Below, in pieces: positions 13,621 through 21,975 of a DNA stretch of 32,784 bases (positions are counted from its first letter, which is position 1; every line of letters starts with the position of its first letter). The position numbers were made by a program, and so were the translations under genes. The stretch lies in the IMG/VR virus record IMGVR_UViG_3300042392_001828, positions 1 to 32,784 of that record; one strand, given 5' to 3'. Under the pieces are notes generated by a model. That model made no database searches. It was not told the origin of the DNA and was given only the letters and a program-made list of their open reading frames with translations. This DNA is from a virus.

Positions 13621-14054
13621 TAGGGTGGGCTCCCGATTGCCGTGCATGCGGAGGCTTGGCTAGCGTTATCAATTGGAGTGGTGTTCCATCCTGAACCGTC
13701 CTGCCCTCCGCAGCCTGTCGAGGACGGGAACCCTGGTGGTTGTGAACCTTGCGGCCAAGCGGCGACCGGCGCGCCTGTTCCTCCGAGCCTGAAAAACCAG
13801 CCCGTCGAGTTTGGTTGACATGGCGAATCACCCCACCCGCCAGGAACCCCATCGGGAAAAACGATAACGCCGAGAACTGGATTGAAATATGACTGTCGGT
13901 AACAACGAACAAACCGAGAAACGGTTATCTGCCCATAGTTTGCATACTGCCGAAAACAGTAGCAGATCACGCCCGTGCAACAGCAGGCTTTGTTAGCGGC
14001 CAACCCGCCTCCCTTGAGGAGCAGCAATCCGTTGAATGTGATAAGTCCCGCCAC
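13620..14054 (-). CDS. cysteine- and glycine-rich tail-associated protein, 144 aa
   Basis: 144 residues from a GTG at 14054. The sequence is rich in Cys, aromatic residues and Gly (ANKACCCTGVICYCFRQY, FVRCYRQSYFNP). It looks like an exposed, disulphide- or metal-stabilised protein, for example a distal tail or receptor-binding component. An alternative TTG start inside (before AANKACC) has a better site, AAGGGAGG. Triplet CCC motifs of this kind are unusual. Function unknown. Confidence 0.55.
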   Translation of the reverse strand: MAGLITFNGLLLLKGGGLAANKACCCTGVICYCFRQYANYGQITVSRFVRCYRQSYFNPVLGVIVFPDGVPGGWGDSPCQPNSTGWFFRLGGTGAPVAAWPQGSQPPGFPSSTGCGGQDGSGWNTTPIDNASQASACTAIGSPP

Positions 14055-14067
14055 CTTTACGCTCGTC

Positions 14068-15009
14068 CTAGTTTGGATTGCTATAGGGAGTCACGCACTC
14101 GGTCATTCCAATTTCAATCGCGGTCCCTTCTTCGATGGAATGAACCCAAACCTTTTTCCTGCGGAAAACAAGTTTCGATGTGGTAACTCCTGCGGTTGTG
14201 GTTGAAACGATTTCCGCCGTGTAAACCACTTCCACTTGATCCGCTTCGGGGGCGATTAGGTAATTCACCCCGGAAGTTGTTTGCCCGATGATGACCCATT
14301 TATCCGCTAACACTTTTCCAAAATAGTTGTGGGCGGTTACCGATTCCCCGGTGGCTGTTTCGTATCCAGGCGACCCCCCATAAATCGCAATCGATGCGGA
14401 AGTATTCTTTGCCCAATCGGCGGAAGTTCTTCCAAGCCTTACGGAACCGCCAGAGGCTCCCGACCCGATCCGCAACAGGCACCATTTCCCATTGCCTGTT
14501 CCAGACTCTTTCCAAAGGATCACCGCTGGGCCAGACGTTGCCGATGCAAACGCTGACGTTGAGCCTGGGACCGGAACAGCGAAACCGTGGCTAGCATCGG
14601 TGACGTTGATTTTTGCTTGGACAACACCAGCGATTGCCGCCCGCCCGAACTTGCCTGCGGCGATTGGTTCAAGAGAGACAACGAAAGCCCCGGAGGCCCC
14701 GGTTGTCGGAAGCCCCCCAATGATTGCCGGGTCTGATTGGAACTGCGCTACCGATGCCCCCGTAGACCCCGCAGGAGCGGCAACAGCCCCGTTGATTGCC
14801 AACACCCCCCAGAATCCAACCGCGCTGCCCGCGTCGTTCCTGACGTGGATTTGGTGGTTTAGCGCGGAAGGCCCCTGGACCCCGGAGGCTTCCCGCCCGC
14901 CCTGCTCACCGAGGACGATATCCGCCGCCTGTTGTGCGCGGTTCCAAGCCCTCGCGGAGATTGCCCCGCCGATCTTCATTCCCTTTTCGATGCGCCCGTT
15001 TCTCGTCAT
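14068..15009 (-). CDS. distal tail / baseplate-like protein, 313 aa
   Basis: 313 residues. An N-terminal helical segment (ARAWNRAQQAADIVLGEQG) precedes a long beta-rich Gly/Ser/Thr-rich body (SGAFVVSLEPIAAGKFGRAA, GKWCLLRIGSGASGG, DKWVIIGQTTSG). This N-helix plus beta-body layout is usual for phage fibre or baseplate-hub extension proteins. ATGA overlap with the preceding tail gene puts it in the tail operon, after the tape measure. Exact role inferred. Confidence 0.65.
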   Translation of the reverse strand: MTRNGRIEKGMKIGGAISARAWNRAQQAADIVLGEQGGREASGVQGPSALNHQIHVRNDAGSAVGFWGVLAINGAVAAPAGSTGASVAQFQSDPAIIGGLPTTGASGAFVVSLEPIAAGKFGRAAIAGVVQAKINVTDASHGFAVPVPGSTSAFASATSGPAVILWKESGTGNGKWCLLRIGSGASGGSVRLGRTSADWAKNTSASIAIYGGSPGYETATGESVTAHNYFGKVLADKWVIIGQTTSGVNYLIAPEADQVEVVYTAEIVSTTTAGVTTSKLVFRRKKVWVHSIEEGTAIEIGMTECVTPYSNPN

Positions 15010-15929
15010 ACAACACCGATCCCCAGGTCCGCGAAGGAACCCCAGTTGTAGACTTGATTTACATAGACAAACTTAGGAACCTGAACGAGCGACGAACTAG
15101 CTTCCTGCTTTTCATAGACCACCCATAGGTAGTCGTGCCCGTTCTTCTCAACCCCGGTGATCGAGCCAATAGCAAGCGCTGCCATGGTCTTTCCGTTGCC
15201 GCAGTTAGGAGCCGCTGTGAATCGGTATCGCAGATTCCAGGGACCATCTCCGCGGTCTGCGTCCCATTCCTGGGAACCGCTGCAACCATGGAAGAACACT
15301 TCCCCGGAATCGAACCCACGGAACGTGGCATCGTTGATTGACTTCGTCGTTGCGGCAACTTTGCGGATGTAGGCGGATGTGATGTAGGACGAAGGAACGT
15401 CGTACACTTCCTCCCAGGTCAACCCGGGCACTTCGATCTCAACCCCGTTGACCCGCTCCCCATCAACTCCGATTGCCCCGTAATTCCTGGGAACGTTTGT
15501 ATTCTCGCCAGACGATCCCCAGCGACGTTCGCCGTTGTTGACGAGCGGTTTCGTTAGAGTGCCAACAACGGGCGCGGTGGTTACATGGGTCGATCCGCCC
15601 GTCGTGTCGAATGATCGAGCGCGGCGGATTGGCTGCGTCTCCGTAGAGTCCGCGCCCATCTTTTCGTAGGCAATCGTGACTTGCCAAGCCTTGTCGCCCA
15701 GGTAGGTAACGGAGTAGGACTCCGCGCGCAGCCTTACCGAAATGTTTCCGGGGTACTGCCAGTAAGCCAACGAAGATGAAATCCTCGAGTTGGCTTCCGC
15801 ATGGACTACCGTATCGTCGTTCGTTCCAAAGACCTTGTAGCTTTTGGCATACGTTGACGGGGCGCGCTTGCCCAGGCGAACGATTGTCGCTTGCCGCGAA
15901 TCTTTGTCCTCAATCCACGATAGCGGCAT
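15006..15929 (-). CDS. minor tail protein after tape measure, 307 aa
   Basis: 307 residues, strand-rich throughout (QATIVRLGKRAP, AWQVTIAYEKMG, NLRYRFTAAPNCGNGKTM). It begins four bases after the tape measure gene, the place where siphophages encode the distal tail protein or tail hub. No specific family is recognised. The start MPLSWIEDKDSRQ is the first ATG of the open frame. Confidence 0.7.
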   Translation of the reverse strand: MPLSWIEDKDSRQATIVRLGKRAPSTYAKSYKVFGTNDDTVVHAEANSRISSSLAYWQYPGNISVRLRAESYSVTYLGDKAWQVTIAYEKMGADSTETQPIRRARSFDTTGGSTHVTTAPVVGTLTKPLVNNGERRWGSSGENTNVPRNYGAIGVDGERVNGVEIEVPGLTWEEVYDVPSSYITSAYIRKVAATTKSINDATFRGFDSGEVFFHGCSGSQEWDADRGDGPWNLRYRFTAAPNCGNGKTMAALAIGSITGVEKNGHDYLWVVYEKQEASSSLVQVPKFVYVNQVYNWGSFADLGIGVV

Positions 15930-15932
15930 CTG

Positions 15933-17972
15933 TTACTCCTGAACCTGACCACTAGCCAAAACAGCATCGCGGGTTTCTTCGGCTACCTTCAAATGCCTTT
16001 CGGCAATGTTGTTGCCGACACCCATGCCACCAGCAGCGAACGCGGAAAACGTTCCCATGACTTCCGTTTTCGTCTTGGCTGCGTTGCCAGCGCCGCCCAA
16101 CTCCGGTCCCTTTTCGGTCAGAATGTCCGCAAGGATTTCGGCCTGGGATCGCGGGTCGAAATTGGCACCAGCCCCCGGGGGCAACGCGGGGCCCATCTCC
16201 CCCGCAGGCCCGGCAATGGCTGCGGCTGCGGCTGGTTTGCCTGGGCCTGGAAGAGCGGCAAGCCTTGCCGCCATGACCGCATCCCCATCGGCTCGCAATT
16301 GCTCAACCCTCTTGTTGCTGGCTTCGCTCGCGGCAGCGCGGGCAGACTTGTTTGCCGCCGTTCGATCCTTGATCCCTGCAATCCTTTTTTCTTTGCCTTC
16401 CTTGCTCAAGGAAGTCATTTTCTGAAACTGGATTTGAGCGCTCGCAATCTCTTCGTCAATGACGTTGAGGAAGCCACGGAAGATATCCGCAAGAAGGTTC
16501 CACGTTTGTTCCCAGCCAACGGCGAGGTTGGTGTAAAGAGCCGTGAAAGTGTTTTGGACACCCACAACCCAGGGGCCCACCGCGGACATGATTGCATCCT
16601 GCCCCTTGATCCAATCGAGGGCAGTCTTGCCAATATCCGTTTGCAGTCCGACGAAAGCCAAACTCACAAGCGCAATTGCGGCGACCACTGGGGTAGCGAA
16701 GATTGCGCCAATCGTGGCGAGAGCGCCGAGTGCCGTGCCCACCGAAGAGATGACTATCCCGAGCCCCGCAAGAACAGCGCCAAGAGCGACCGACCCAGCG
16801 GCGACCGCTGCGATCTGGACAACCGCTTCCCCGTTCTTTCGCGTCCATTCTGTCATCGTCTCAATGGCAGAAAGAACGGACGGTAGCATCCGCTCTAGAG
16901 CTGGGGCGACTGCCTGCGAAACCTGAATCGCCAGCCTTTCGAGCGCGGCAAGAACCTTGAGCCCGTTGCCAGAAAGCCCGCTCATCAACTGATTGAACTT
17001 CTCGCCCACGGGCACGGCTTCGTCCATGGCTTTCCGCATATCGCGGAAGCCTCCTACCCCGCTGCCCTGGAGGATGGCAGCGGCGCGGATGGCATCGGCA
17101 CCAAAGACGCGGCGCAGAACGTCATCCTTTGCGACTTGCCCCAGGTCGCCCATCGAGCGGTTGAGCGTGTCGATGATGTCGACAAGGGGTTTCATCTGAC
17201 CGTCAGCGTTGCGGAACGATTCGACGGTCAGACCAATTTCCTTCATCGCTCCGACCGCATCATCAGCGGGAGCCATCAACCGCATCAGCATGGTTTTCAG
17301 CGACGTTCCCGCGTCCGATCCCTTGACCCCGTTATTGGCGAGGATCGCCAGCGCCGCGGAAACATCCTCGATCTTTTGATTGGCAAGACCCGCAACGGCG
17401 GAAGTCATGGAGAACGCTTGAGCGATTCCCTCAATCGAAGTGCTGGACGCATCTGCCGCAGAGGAGATCGAATTGGCCGCAGTGCCAGCGTCAACCTTGA
17501 AGACGTTCATTGCGTCAGACATGACAACCGCAGCGGCGGCAACTTCCATTTGCCCAACCTTGGCAAACTCAATCGCAGCTTTGCCAGCGCCGCCGAGAAC
17601 CTTCTCAAGCGGCATACCCGCTTTCAGCAACTCGAGGAAACTTTCAGCAACGGCAGCGGGGCCCATGCCCATCGACTTCGACAAATCCATCGAAGCCTTC
17701 GTGACTTCCGCAATGTCCTTGCTCGTCGCGCCCGTGCTGGCCTGGATGTTCAACAGCACATCTTGAAACTTCGCGCCGCTGCGAACGCTGGCAGCGAAAG
17801 GGGCGACCGCAGCCGCGCCCATCATCCCAATCTTTTTGCCAGCGCTCGAAAGGTTCTTCCCAACCGCTTGCATCTTTTGCTCGACCGCTTTCAGAGTGCG
17901 GTAAAGCTGTTTCGGATCGGCTCCGATCTCAACGAATGATCGACCCAGCCGAATAGCGCCTGCCATGCTCAT
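15933..17972 (-). CDS. tail tape measure protein
   Basis: 679 residues. The N-terminal ~370 residues match the tape-measure domain pattern (TIGR01760 type): helices such as GAKFQDVLLNIQASTGAT, TSIEGIAQAFSMTSAVAGLA, ALAILANNGVKGSDAGTSLK and LRRVFGADAIRAAAILQG. Strong hydrophobic segments follow (AAVAAGSVALGAVLAGLGIV and PVVAAIALVSLAFVGLQ), as expected for a protein that also helps form the DNA channel. The C-terminus is Ala-rich and charged. The length fits a fairly short flexible tail, about 100 nm by the usual 1.5 Å per residue rule. ATGA coupling to the chaperone frameshift frame upstream is the typical tail-gene order. Confidence 0.93.
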   Translation of the reverse strand: MSMAGAIRLGRSFVEIGADPKQLYRTLKAVEQKMQAVGKNLSSAGKKIGMMGAAAVAPFAASVRSGAKFQDVLLNIQASTGATSKDIAEVTKASMDLSKSMGMGPAAVAESFLELLKAGMPLEKVLGGAGKAAIEFAKVGQMEVAAAAVVMSDAMNVFKVDAGTAANSISSAADASSTSIEGIAQAFSMTSAVAGLANQKIEDVSAALAILANNGVKGSDAGTSLKTMLMRLMAPADDAVGAMKEIGLTVESFRNADGQMKPLVDIIDTLNRSMGDLGQVAKDDVLRRVFGADAIRAAAILQGSGVGGFRDMRKAMDEAVPVGEKFNQLMSGLSGNGLKVLAALERLAIQVSQAVAPALERMLPSVLSAIETMTEWTRKNGEAVVQIAAVAAGSVALGAVLAGLGIVISSVGTALGALATIGAIFATPVVAAIALVSLAFVGLQTDIGKTALDWIKGQDAIMSAVGPWVVGVQNTFTALYTNLAVGWEQTWNLLADIFRGFLNVIDEEIASAQIQFQKMTSLSKEGKEKRIAGIKDRTAANKSARAAASEASNKRVEQLRADGDAVMAARLAALPGPGKPAAAAAIAGPAGEMGPALPPGAGANFDPRSQAEILADILTEKGPELGGAGNAAKTKTEVMGTFSAFAAGGMGVGNNIAERHLKVAEETRDAVLASGQVQE

Positions 17973-18340
17973 GATAGTTTTCGCCCGAAAAGGCGCTCGA
18001 TATCTTCGTGGCTAGGAGTCTTGGCTTTCGGCTTGAGCTTGCCCCCGCTGGGGTGCCGCTCAATCGGCTTGACGGGTCGCGCGCCCTTTTGCTTCAGCGC
18101 GTTGTCGATGCGGGCTAGGAGGGTTGCGGTGTGCCACCAATCGGAATCGACTCGTCCATCGCGGGCGAGGAACAACTCTCGGAATGTCCATTCCCCGGGG
18201 TGGCATCCGATGATGCCTGTGGCTTCCCAGACCGCAGGCCAGAAAGATCGGAGATGGCTTGCGTCAGGATTTCGGTTTCGGCCTTTGCCAGTTCCGCCGC
18301 CACGAGTGCCAGCAGTTCGCGGCGGCGCGTCGGGAAAAAA
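17969..18340 (-). CDS. frameshift extension of the tail assembly chaperone (gpT-like)
   Basis: This frame has no good start codon of its own. Its meaningful part begins with FWPAVWEATGIIGCHPGEW, TFRELFLARDGRVDSDWW and HTATLLARIDNALKQKG, and ends in a basic tail before the tape measure ATG. In siphophages this piece is made by a -1 frameshift from the chaperone gene. A canonical in-frame heptamer T TTT TTC lies at 18340-18334, and the -1 frame is open from there to the stop, giving a fused product of about 233 residues. A slip further downstream, nearer the end of the helical frame-0 region, is also possible. Confidence 0.65.
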   Translation of the reverse strand, partial: FFPDAPPRTAGTRGGGTGKGRNRNPDASHLRSFWPAVWEATGIIGCHPGEWTFRELFLARDGRVDSDWWHTATLLARIDNALKQKGARPVKPIERHPSGGKLKPKAKTPSHEDIERLFGRKLS

Positions 18341-18669
18341 GAGATGAGTTCCAGCTCAAAGGCATCGCGGGCAATCTCGAAATGGTCCCCGCAAAACCCG
18401 TCCTGAAACTCCTCAACGGTGAGCTTCTTCTCTTCGATCTGCCGTGCGAGGACAACGCGGAGGACTTCCACCAACTTGCTGTAGTTGTTGCGGAGCAGGG
18501 TAAGCGCTGCGTTCGCGGTGGGAACGTCGCCCAGGTCGAAGGGGCGCGTCTGCGTCTGCCCGCCCTCGATGTCCGCTTCGTAGGTCACGGCATCGCGGAC
18601 GCGGAGGACCGCGGAAGTGGTGAGGGCGATTTGCCATTCGCGCCCCAACGAATCACGAAAACTTCTCAA
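18115..18669 (-). CDS. tail assembly chaperone (gpG-like)
   Basis: 184 residues, directly upstream of the tape measure, the position of lambda G. The N-terminus is strand-rich (WQIALTTSAVLRVRDAV). Helices follow (ALTLLRNNYSKLVEVLRVVL, ARDAFELELISFFP, LLALVAAELAKAETEIL). The last ~40 residues are Ser/Pro-rich and look like a shadow of the extension frame. Chaperones of this type coat the tape measure during tail assembly. Its ATG overlaps the third tail-tube-like gene by four bases. Confidence 0.75.
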   Translation of the reverse strand: MRSFRDSLGREWQIALTTSAVLRVRDAVTYEADIEGGQTQTRPFDLGDVPTANAALTLLRNNYSKLVEVLRVVLARQIEEKKLTVEEFQDGFCGDHFEIARDAFELELISFFPTRRRELLALVAAELAKAETEILTQAISDLSGLRSGKPQASSDATPGNGHSESCSSPAMDESIPIGGTPQPS

Positions 18670-19025
18670 CGCAAACCTCCGATTGATTGGGCAAGAGAGA
18701 TCGAAAAGGCGCGGACACCGTCGAGGGGTTGCCCGTCGCTAACCCCCGTCACGATGAATACAAGCCCCGAGGGCAGGCCCGTTGCCGATACGGCAATCGT
18801 CTCCCCGGAGACTGCGAAGCCCGCTGCGGTGATCGCAGCGGCATCGTCAATCGTGTCCACCGTCAGAGCGTAGGAATAGCCCGTGGAGTAGGACGCTCCC
18901 GCGCGCGTCCCGAAAGCATCAACCTGAATCGTCGTCGGTTGGAGATCGACCGAAACATCGCGGACCCCGGGGACCGCAATGCCGCCGAAAAGGATCGAGC
19001 AATCTCTGCCCAGGGAAATGCCCAT
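18666..19025 (-). CDS. tail-tube-like protein 3, 119 aa
   Basis: 119 residues, beta-rich (SVDLQPTTIQVDAFG, GYSYALTVDTIDDA). It ends with the motif GQPLDGVRAFSISL, which matches EPLDGIITYDVEL and QPLDGLVTYTITV in its two neighbours. The shared C-terminal strand pair suggests one common fold, most likely that of tail tube or tube-related proteins, since all three precede the chaperone and tape measure. Start supported by AAGGGTGG. Confidence 0.65.
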   Translation of the reverse strand: MGISLGRDCSILFGGIAVPGVRDVSVDLQPTTIQVDAFGTRAGASYSTGYSYALTVDTIDDAAAITAAGFAVSGETIAVSATGLPSGLVFIVTGVSDGQPLDGVRAFSISLAQSIGGLR

Positions 19026-19037
19026 ACGGCACCACCC

Positions 19038-19352
19038 TTATTTCTGGCGAACGGTGATCGTGTAGGTAACGAGACCGTCAAGCGGTTGGCTTTCCTCGAC
19101 ACTGACCGCGGTGTATCCGCTGCCGCTAGCGCGGAGATCGGAGATCACCGCGTCCGCGTCATAGCAAGTGATCGTCGCTTCGTTGGTCACAAGCCCACCC
19201 GTGACCGAGCGATAGCTTGCGCCGGTCGCGGCCACCGTGCCACGATGGGTGCAATCGATGGGCTCGACCGACTCGCTCCAAGTAACGTCGATGATGCCAG
19301 TCGCGCCGACCGATCCGGTTGGCGTTCCGGCCTGATAGCCAAGGCTGGGCAT
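19038..19352 (-). CDS. tail-tube-like protein 2, 104 aa
   Basis: 104 residues, the middle member of three tandem beta-rich proteins sharing a C-terminal PLDG-x-x-x-Y/F-x-I/V motif (SQPLDGLVTYTITV). The N-terminal half reads GIIDVTWSESVEPIDCTHRG, which resembles AVDLTHSESAATYDTTKKG in the next-upstream protein. Copies 1 and 2 are therefore closest to each other. Ribosome-binding site AGGGGGAAGCA. Which copy is the real major tail tube cannot be told from sequence. Confidence 0.65.
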   Translation of the reverse strand: MPSLGYQAGTPTGSVGATGIIDVTWSESVEPIDCTHRGTVAATGASYRSVTGGLVTNEATITCYDADAVISDLRASGSGYTAVSVEESQPLDGLVTYTITVRQK

Positions 19353-19369
19353 TGCTTCCCCCTTTTTGG

Positions 19370-19699
19370 TTACTGAACGCCGCGCGAAAGCTCAACGTCG
19401 TAGGTGATGATCCCGTCGAGGGGTTCGTTTTTCGTAACCTTCACAACGAGATACTTGGCGGATTCAACGAAGCCGCTCGCACAGGTGTAAGCAATCGTGA
19501 CCGAATCCCCTCGCGCACACCCGGGGGCATCGATGCAATTGACCGTGATCGTTGATTCGATCCAGCCCTTTACGATGCGGCGATAGGTGTCGCCCTTTTT
19601 GGTCGTGTCATACGTTGCGGCGGATTCCGAATGGGTCAGATCGACCGCATTGGCGATCCCAGTTACCGAAACGTCTTTGCCAAGAGTCATCGTTACCAT
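19370..19699 (-). CDS. tail-tube-like protein 1, 109 aa
   Basis: 109 residues: GIANAVDLTHSESAATYDTT, then VKGWIESTITVNCIDAPG, then the family motif NEPLDGIITYDVEL. It is the first of three tandem paralogue-like tail genes. The start at 19699 has GGAGAAAACC upstream; a second ATG follows at 19690. A repeated 14-base element lies 54 bases upstream, so this gene may begin a separate transcript. Confidence 0.65.
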   Translation of the reverse strand: MVTMTLGKDVSVTGIANAVDLTHSESAATYDTTKKGDTYRRIVKGWIESTITVNCIDAPGCARGDSVTIAYTCASGFVESAKYLVVKVTKNEPLDGIITYDVELSRGVQ

Positions 19700-19752
19700 G
19701 GTTTTCTCCAGGGGCGGATACCCACGAAGGTAGGCCCCGGAAGCCGAAACCG

Positions 19753-19766
19753 AGAGGGGGTCTGGC
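19753..19766 (-). repeat. 14-base element, copy B
   Basis: Identical AGAGGGGGTCTGGC, abutting the stop codon of the tail gene at 19766 and 54 bases before the first tail-tube-like gene. The other copies precede the head and lysis sub-clusters. Confidence 0.6.
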
Positions 19767-20467
19767 TAGGAGTTTTGGACGCTCATTGCGGACCCCGTCC
19801 GATGGAGCGCGTCTTGAAACTTCTTCATGATCTTTCCGCGTACCGCGAAATAGCCAATTTGCATGAAGGATTTGCCGCTGATTTCCCGCTTGATCGTCAT
19901 GAGGGATTTGCTCGCATCCCCTTCCTTGAGGAAGCCGTAGACCGTGCCCTTCGGGTCTTTACCCTTTCGCATATCGCGGAACTTCTGTTGGAGCGTTTGG
20001 GCTGGGGGTACGAAGGAGAACGTTGCTTGGCCTCCGATGTCGTGGAGGTCTGCCAGCCATTGGGCCTTTGCCGCCCCAACAACTACGGACTTTGTCCGAC
20101 CGTCCCAATCGGATTCGATTGAGCGATTGAGGAAGCCTTTTGGGAATTGGGAGGTCTTCCACGAAGTGACCTTGTCGGGCTTCGGGACGCGGTAGACCGC
20201 GGCCACGAACTGGGTTTCCCCGCCGCCCATCTTCCGCTTGAGGAACCTCCCTCGACTGTCGCGGATTGCGTTGACGCGGCGCTCCGGCTTGCCCTTCTTC
20301 ACAACGTAGAACGTTGGCTTGGAAGCTGGGCTCCGCTGCGACATTTGCCGTTGAATCGAACGGCGCGTATCCATGCCCGCCCACTTGAGGGTATCGCGCG
20401 TTGCTTGGTCATACCGCTTAAGAAGCTCGCTGGTGTCCCAATGAAACTTCGTCGTTGACCTTGCCAC
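19766..20467 (-). CDS. tail completion / HK97 gp10-like protein, 233 aa
   Basis: 233 basic residues, starting MARSTTKFHWDTSELLKRY. The N-terminal helix TRDTLKWAGMDTRRSIQRQM is followed by RGRFLKR and strands such as SVVVGAAKAQWLADLHDIGG. This resembles the HK97 gp10 family of tail-completion proteins in overall build: basic, an N-terminal long helix, and a W-x-x-x-x-x-x-GG segment. It lies between the tail-terminator-like gene and the tube genes, where gp10 homologues belong. Match by eye. Confidence 0.6.
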   Translation of the reverse strand: MARSTTKFHWDTSELLKRYDQATRDTLKWAGMDTRRSIQRQMSQRSPASKPTFYVVKKGKPERRVNAIRDSRGRFLKRKMGGGETQFVAAVYRVPKPDKVTSWKTSQFPKGFLNRSIESDWDGRTKSVVVGAAKAQWLADLHDIGGQATFSFVPPAQTLQQKFRDMRKGKDPKGTVYGFLKEGDASKSLMTIKREISGKSFMQIGYFAVRGKIMKKFQDALHRTGSAMSVQNS

Positions 20468-20470
20468 GGT

Positions 20471-20917
20471 TCACCCCTGGAAGGAAGGGTAGCTCACGGT
20501 GATAGCCGCGCGCCAGACGTTGCGGTCGTTCAGCGCGTCATCCGGGTTGACTTCGCAATTGACCGAAAGCGGGGAGCCGATGCCGTTGGGGAAATCGACC
20601 GACTCATCCCATTGGTGGGCATAGAGGAGATCGACAAGGGTTTCCGCCATGTCCGAAATCTCCGTTAGCTCCGCGTCCGTTTCGACCCGCTGGGCGATGA
20701 AAACATAGATGGTGTAATTCTTGCGGATGCCGTTCGACCGATGAATCCGGGTTGGATCAAAGCCCCCTGGGGTAACGATGATCGCGGGGGAGCCTAGGTC
20801 TTCAACGTCTTTTTGCACCCAGTTCATCCGCTCAACCGTCGTGCCAGCAATCGGCCAAGTTTCTGCGACCAGCGCAGCGGCGACGGAATCCGCGAGGGTT
20901 TGTAGATTCGCGCTCAT
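20471..20917 (-). CDS. tail terminator-like protein, 148 aa
   Basis: 148 residues. It has a helical N-terminus (LQTLADSVAAALVAETW), central strands (PAIIVTPGG, KNYTIYVFIAQRV), a helix (EISDMAETLVDLLYA) and a last strand (NVWRAAITVSYPS). This order is that of phage tail terminator or minor-tail gpU-like proteins. Its start overlaps the glycosyltransferase stop (ATGA), so structural and glycan genes are co-translated here. Confidence 0.6.
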   Translation of the reverse strand: MSANLQTLADSVAAALVAETWPIAGTTVERMNWVQKDVEDLGSPAIIVTPGGFDPTRIHRSNGIRKNYTIYVFIAQRVETDAELTEISDMAETLVDLLYAHQWDESVDFPNGIGSPLSVNCEVNPDDALNDRNVWRAAITVSYPSFQG

Positions 20918-21975
20918 ACAACTGGCTCCGCGGTTCCGGCCTCGACTCGTTCCATCGCGGCAACGTTGGCCGCAATTCGCTGGTCATCTGGCAATCGTGC
21001 CAGAGCTTCGCGGGCCAGCGCTAGGGCCTCTGGTACGTTTCCTAGGTTCCAACAAGCAACGGAGGCGAGATCGTAACCCCGTCCGCGGGAGTCTGGATCG
21101 GTGGCATGGGTCGCGGGCCCGCTGGCATCGATAGCCTTTCGGGCAAACTCCAGGCAGGGTTCCCATTCTTGGAGATGGTAGGAGCGCAGCGCGGATAGCT
21201 CCCAGCCGTCCGGTTCCTGCGGCGCTTCTCTGACCGCTGCCCGCAGATGGTTTTCGTCCTGGGTCAACCGCCAGAGTTGCCGCCGCGCGTAGGCTCGCTC
21301 CGAATAGTTTCCGCCCTTCATCGAGAGATAGCGGGCAAACTCCGCGGGGGCGCGAGGGTCGCCCTTGTAGCCCATTTCGCGGGCCAGATACCAACGGGCG
21401 CGGGCATCGTGCGGCGCTTCCTTGACCGCGATTTCCAATAGGAATAGGTCGCTCTGGTGACTCTTCCCAGGGTCGCGGTGGTGGACAATCTCCAGGCCCT
21501 CCGCAAACCGCATGACCTTTTCTCCGGTCCAGCACATCAGCCCCTCATGGGTCGCCTGCGACCAGCGGAAGCCCGCGCGGGAATGGACTCGGTCGCAATT
21601 GAAAACCATCCCCGGAGAACCATCGGGGCGGAAGCTCCACACATAGCGGTAGGTCAGGCAGTTGACCGTATCATCCCAGGCCCGTTCGATGGCATCCCGC
21701 CAACCGGGTTGAAGGCGCTCGTCTAGGTCAAGGCGAATAGCAACGTCGATGTTGCTTGGCAGATGATGAAGGGAAAGATTGTGCGCGTCATCCCAGCGCC
21801 ACGGCACTACGTTGCCATGCACAACCGTCACCCCGCTTTCCTCGAGCGCGGCTACCGTACCATCTTCGGAGCCCGTATCAGTGACAACACGGCAATCAGC
21901 ATCGCGGCATGATTCCGCCCAGGCTTTCGCGTGTTTCTCTTCGTTGCGCGAGAGCGCGTAGATTCCGACTCTCAT
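20914..21975 (-). CDS. family-2 glycosyltransferase with C-terminal TPR-like repeats
   Basis: 353 residues. A GT-A fold starts with MRVGIYALSRNEEKHAKAW. The donor-binding region is VVTDTGSEDGT and the metal-binding DxD motif is RLDLDERL. An acceptor-side stretch follows (VWSFRPDGSPGMVFNCDRVH, then ATHEGLMCW). From about residue 190 there are helical pairs with TPR rhythm (DARARWYLAREMGY, EWEPCLEFARKAID, NVPEALALAREALARLPDD). The start at 21975 overlaps the methyltransferase stop (ATGA). It probably adds a sugar to a phage fibre/capsid protein or a host surface glycan. The acceptor is unknown. Confidence 0.8.
   Translation of the reverse strand: MRVGIYALSRNEEKHAKAWAESCRDADCRVVTDTGSEDGTVAALEESGVTVVHGNVVPWRWDDAHNLSLHHLPSNIDVAIRLDLDERLQPGWRDAIERAWDDTVNCLTYRYVWSFRPDGSPGMVFNCDRVHSRAGFRWSQATHEGLMCWTGEKVMRFAEGLEIVHHRDPGKSHQSDLFLLEIAVKEAPHDARARWYLAREMGYKGDPRAPAEFARYLSMKGGNYSERAYARRQLWRLTQDENHLRAAVREAPQEPDGWELSALRSYHLQEWEPCLEFARKAIDASGPATHATDPDSRGRGYDLASVACWNLGNVPEALALAREALARLPDDQRIAANVAAMERVEAGTAEPVV

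Noticed and set aside
15993-16886. Long plus-strand open frame opposite the tape measure gene
   Set aside because: It is basic, low in recognisable structure and antisense to a clearly identified gene; many such frames occur in this GC-rich DNA.
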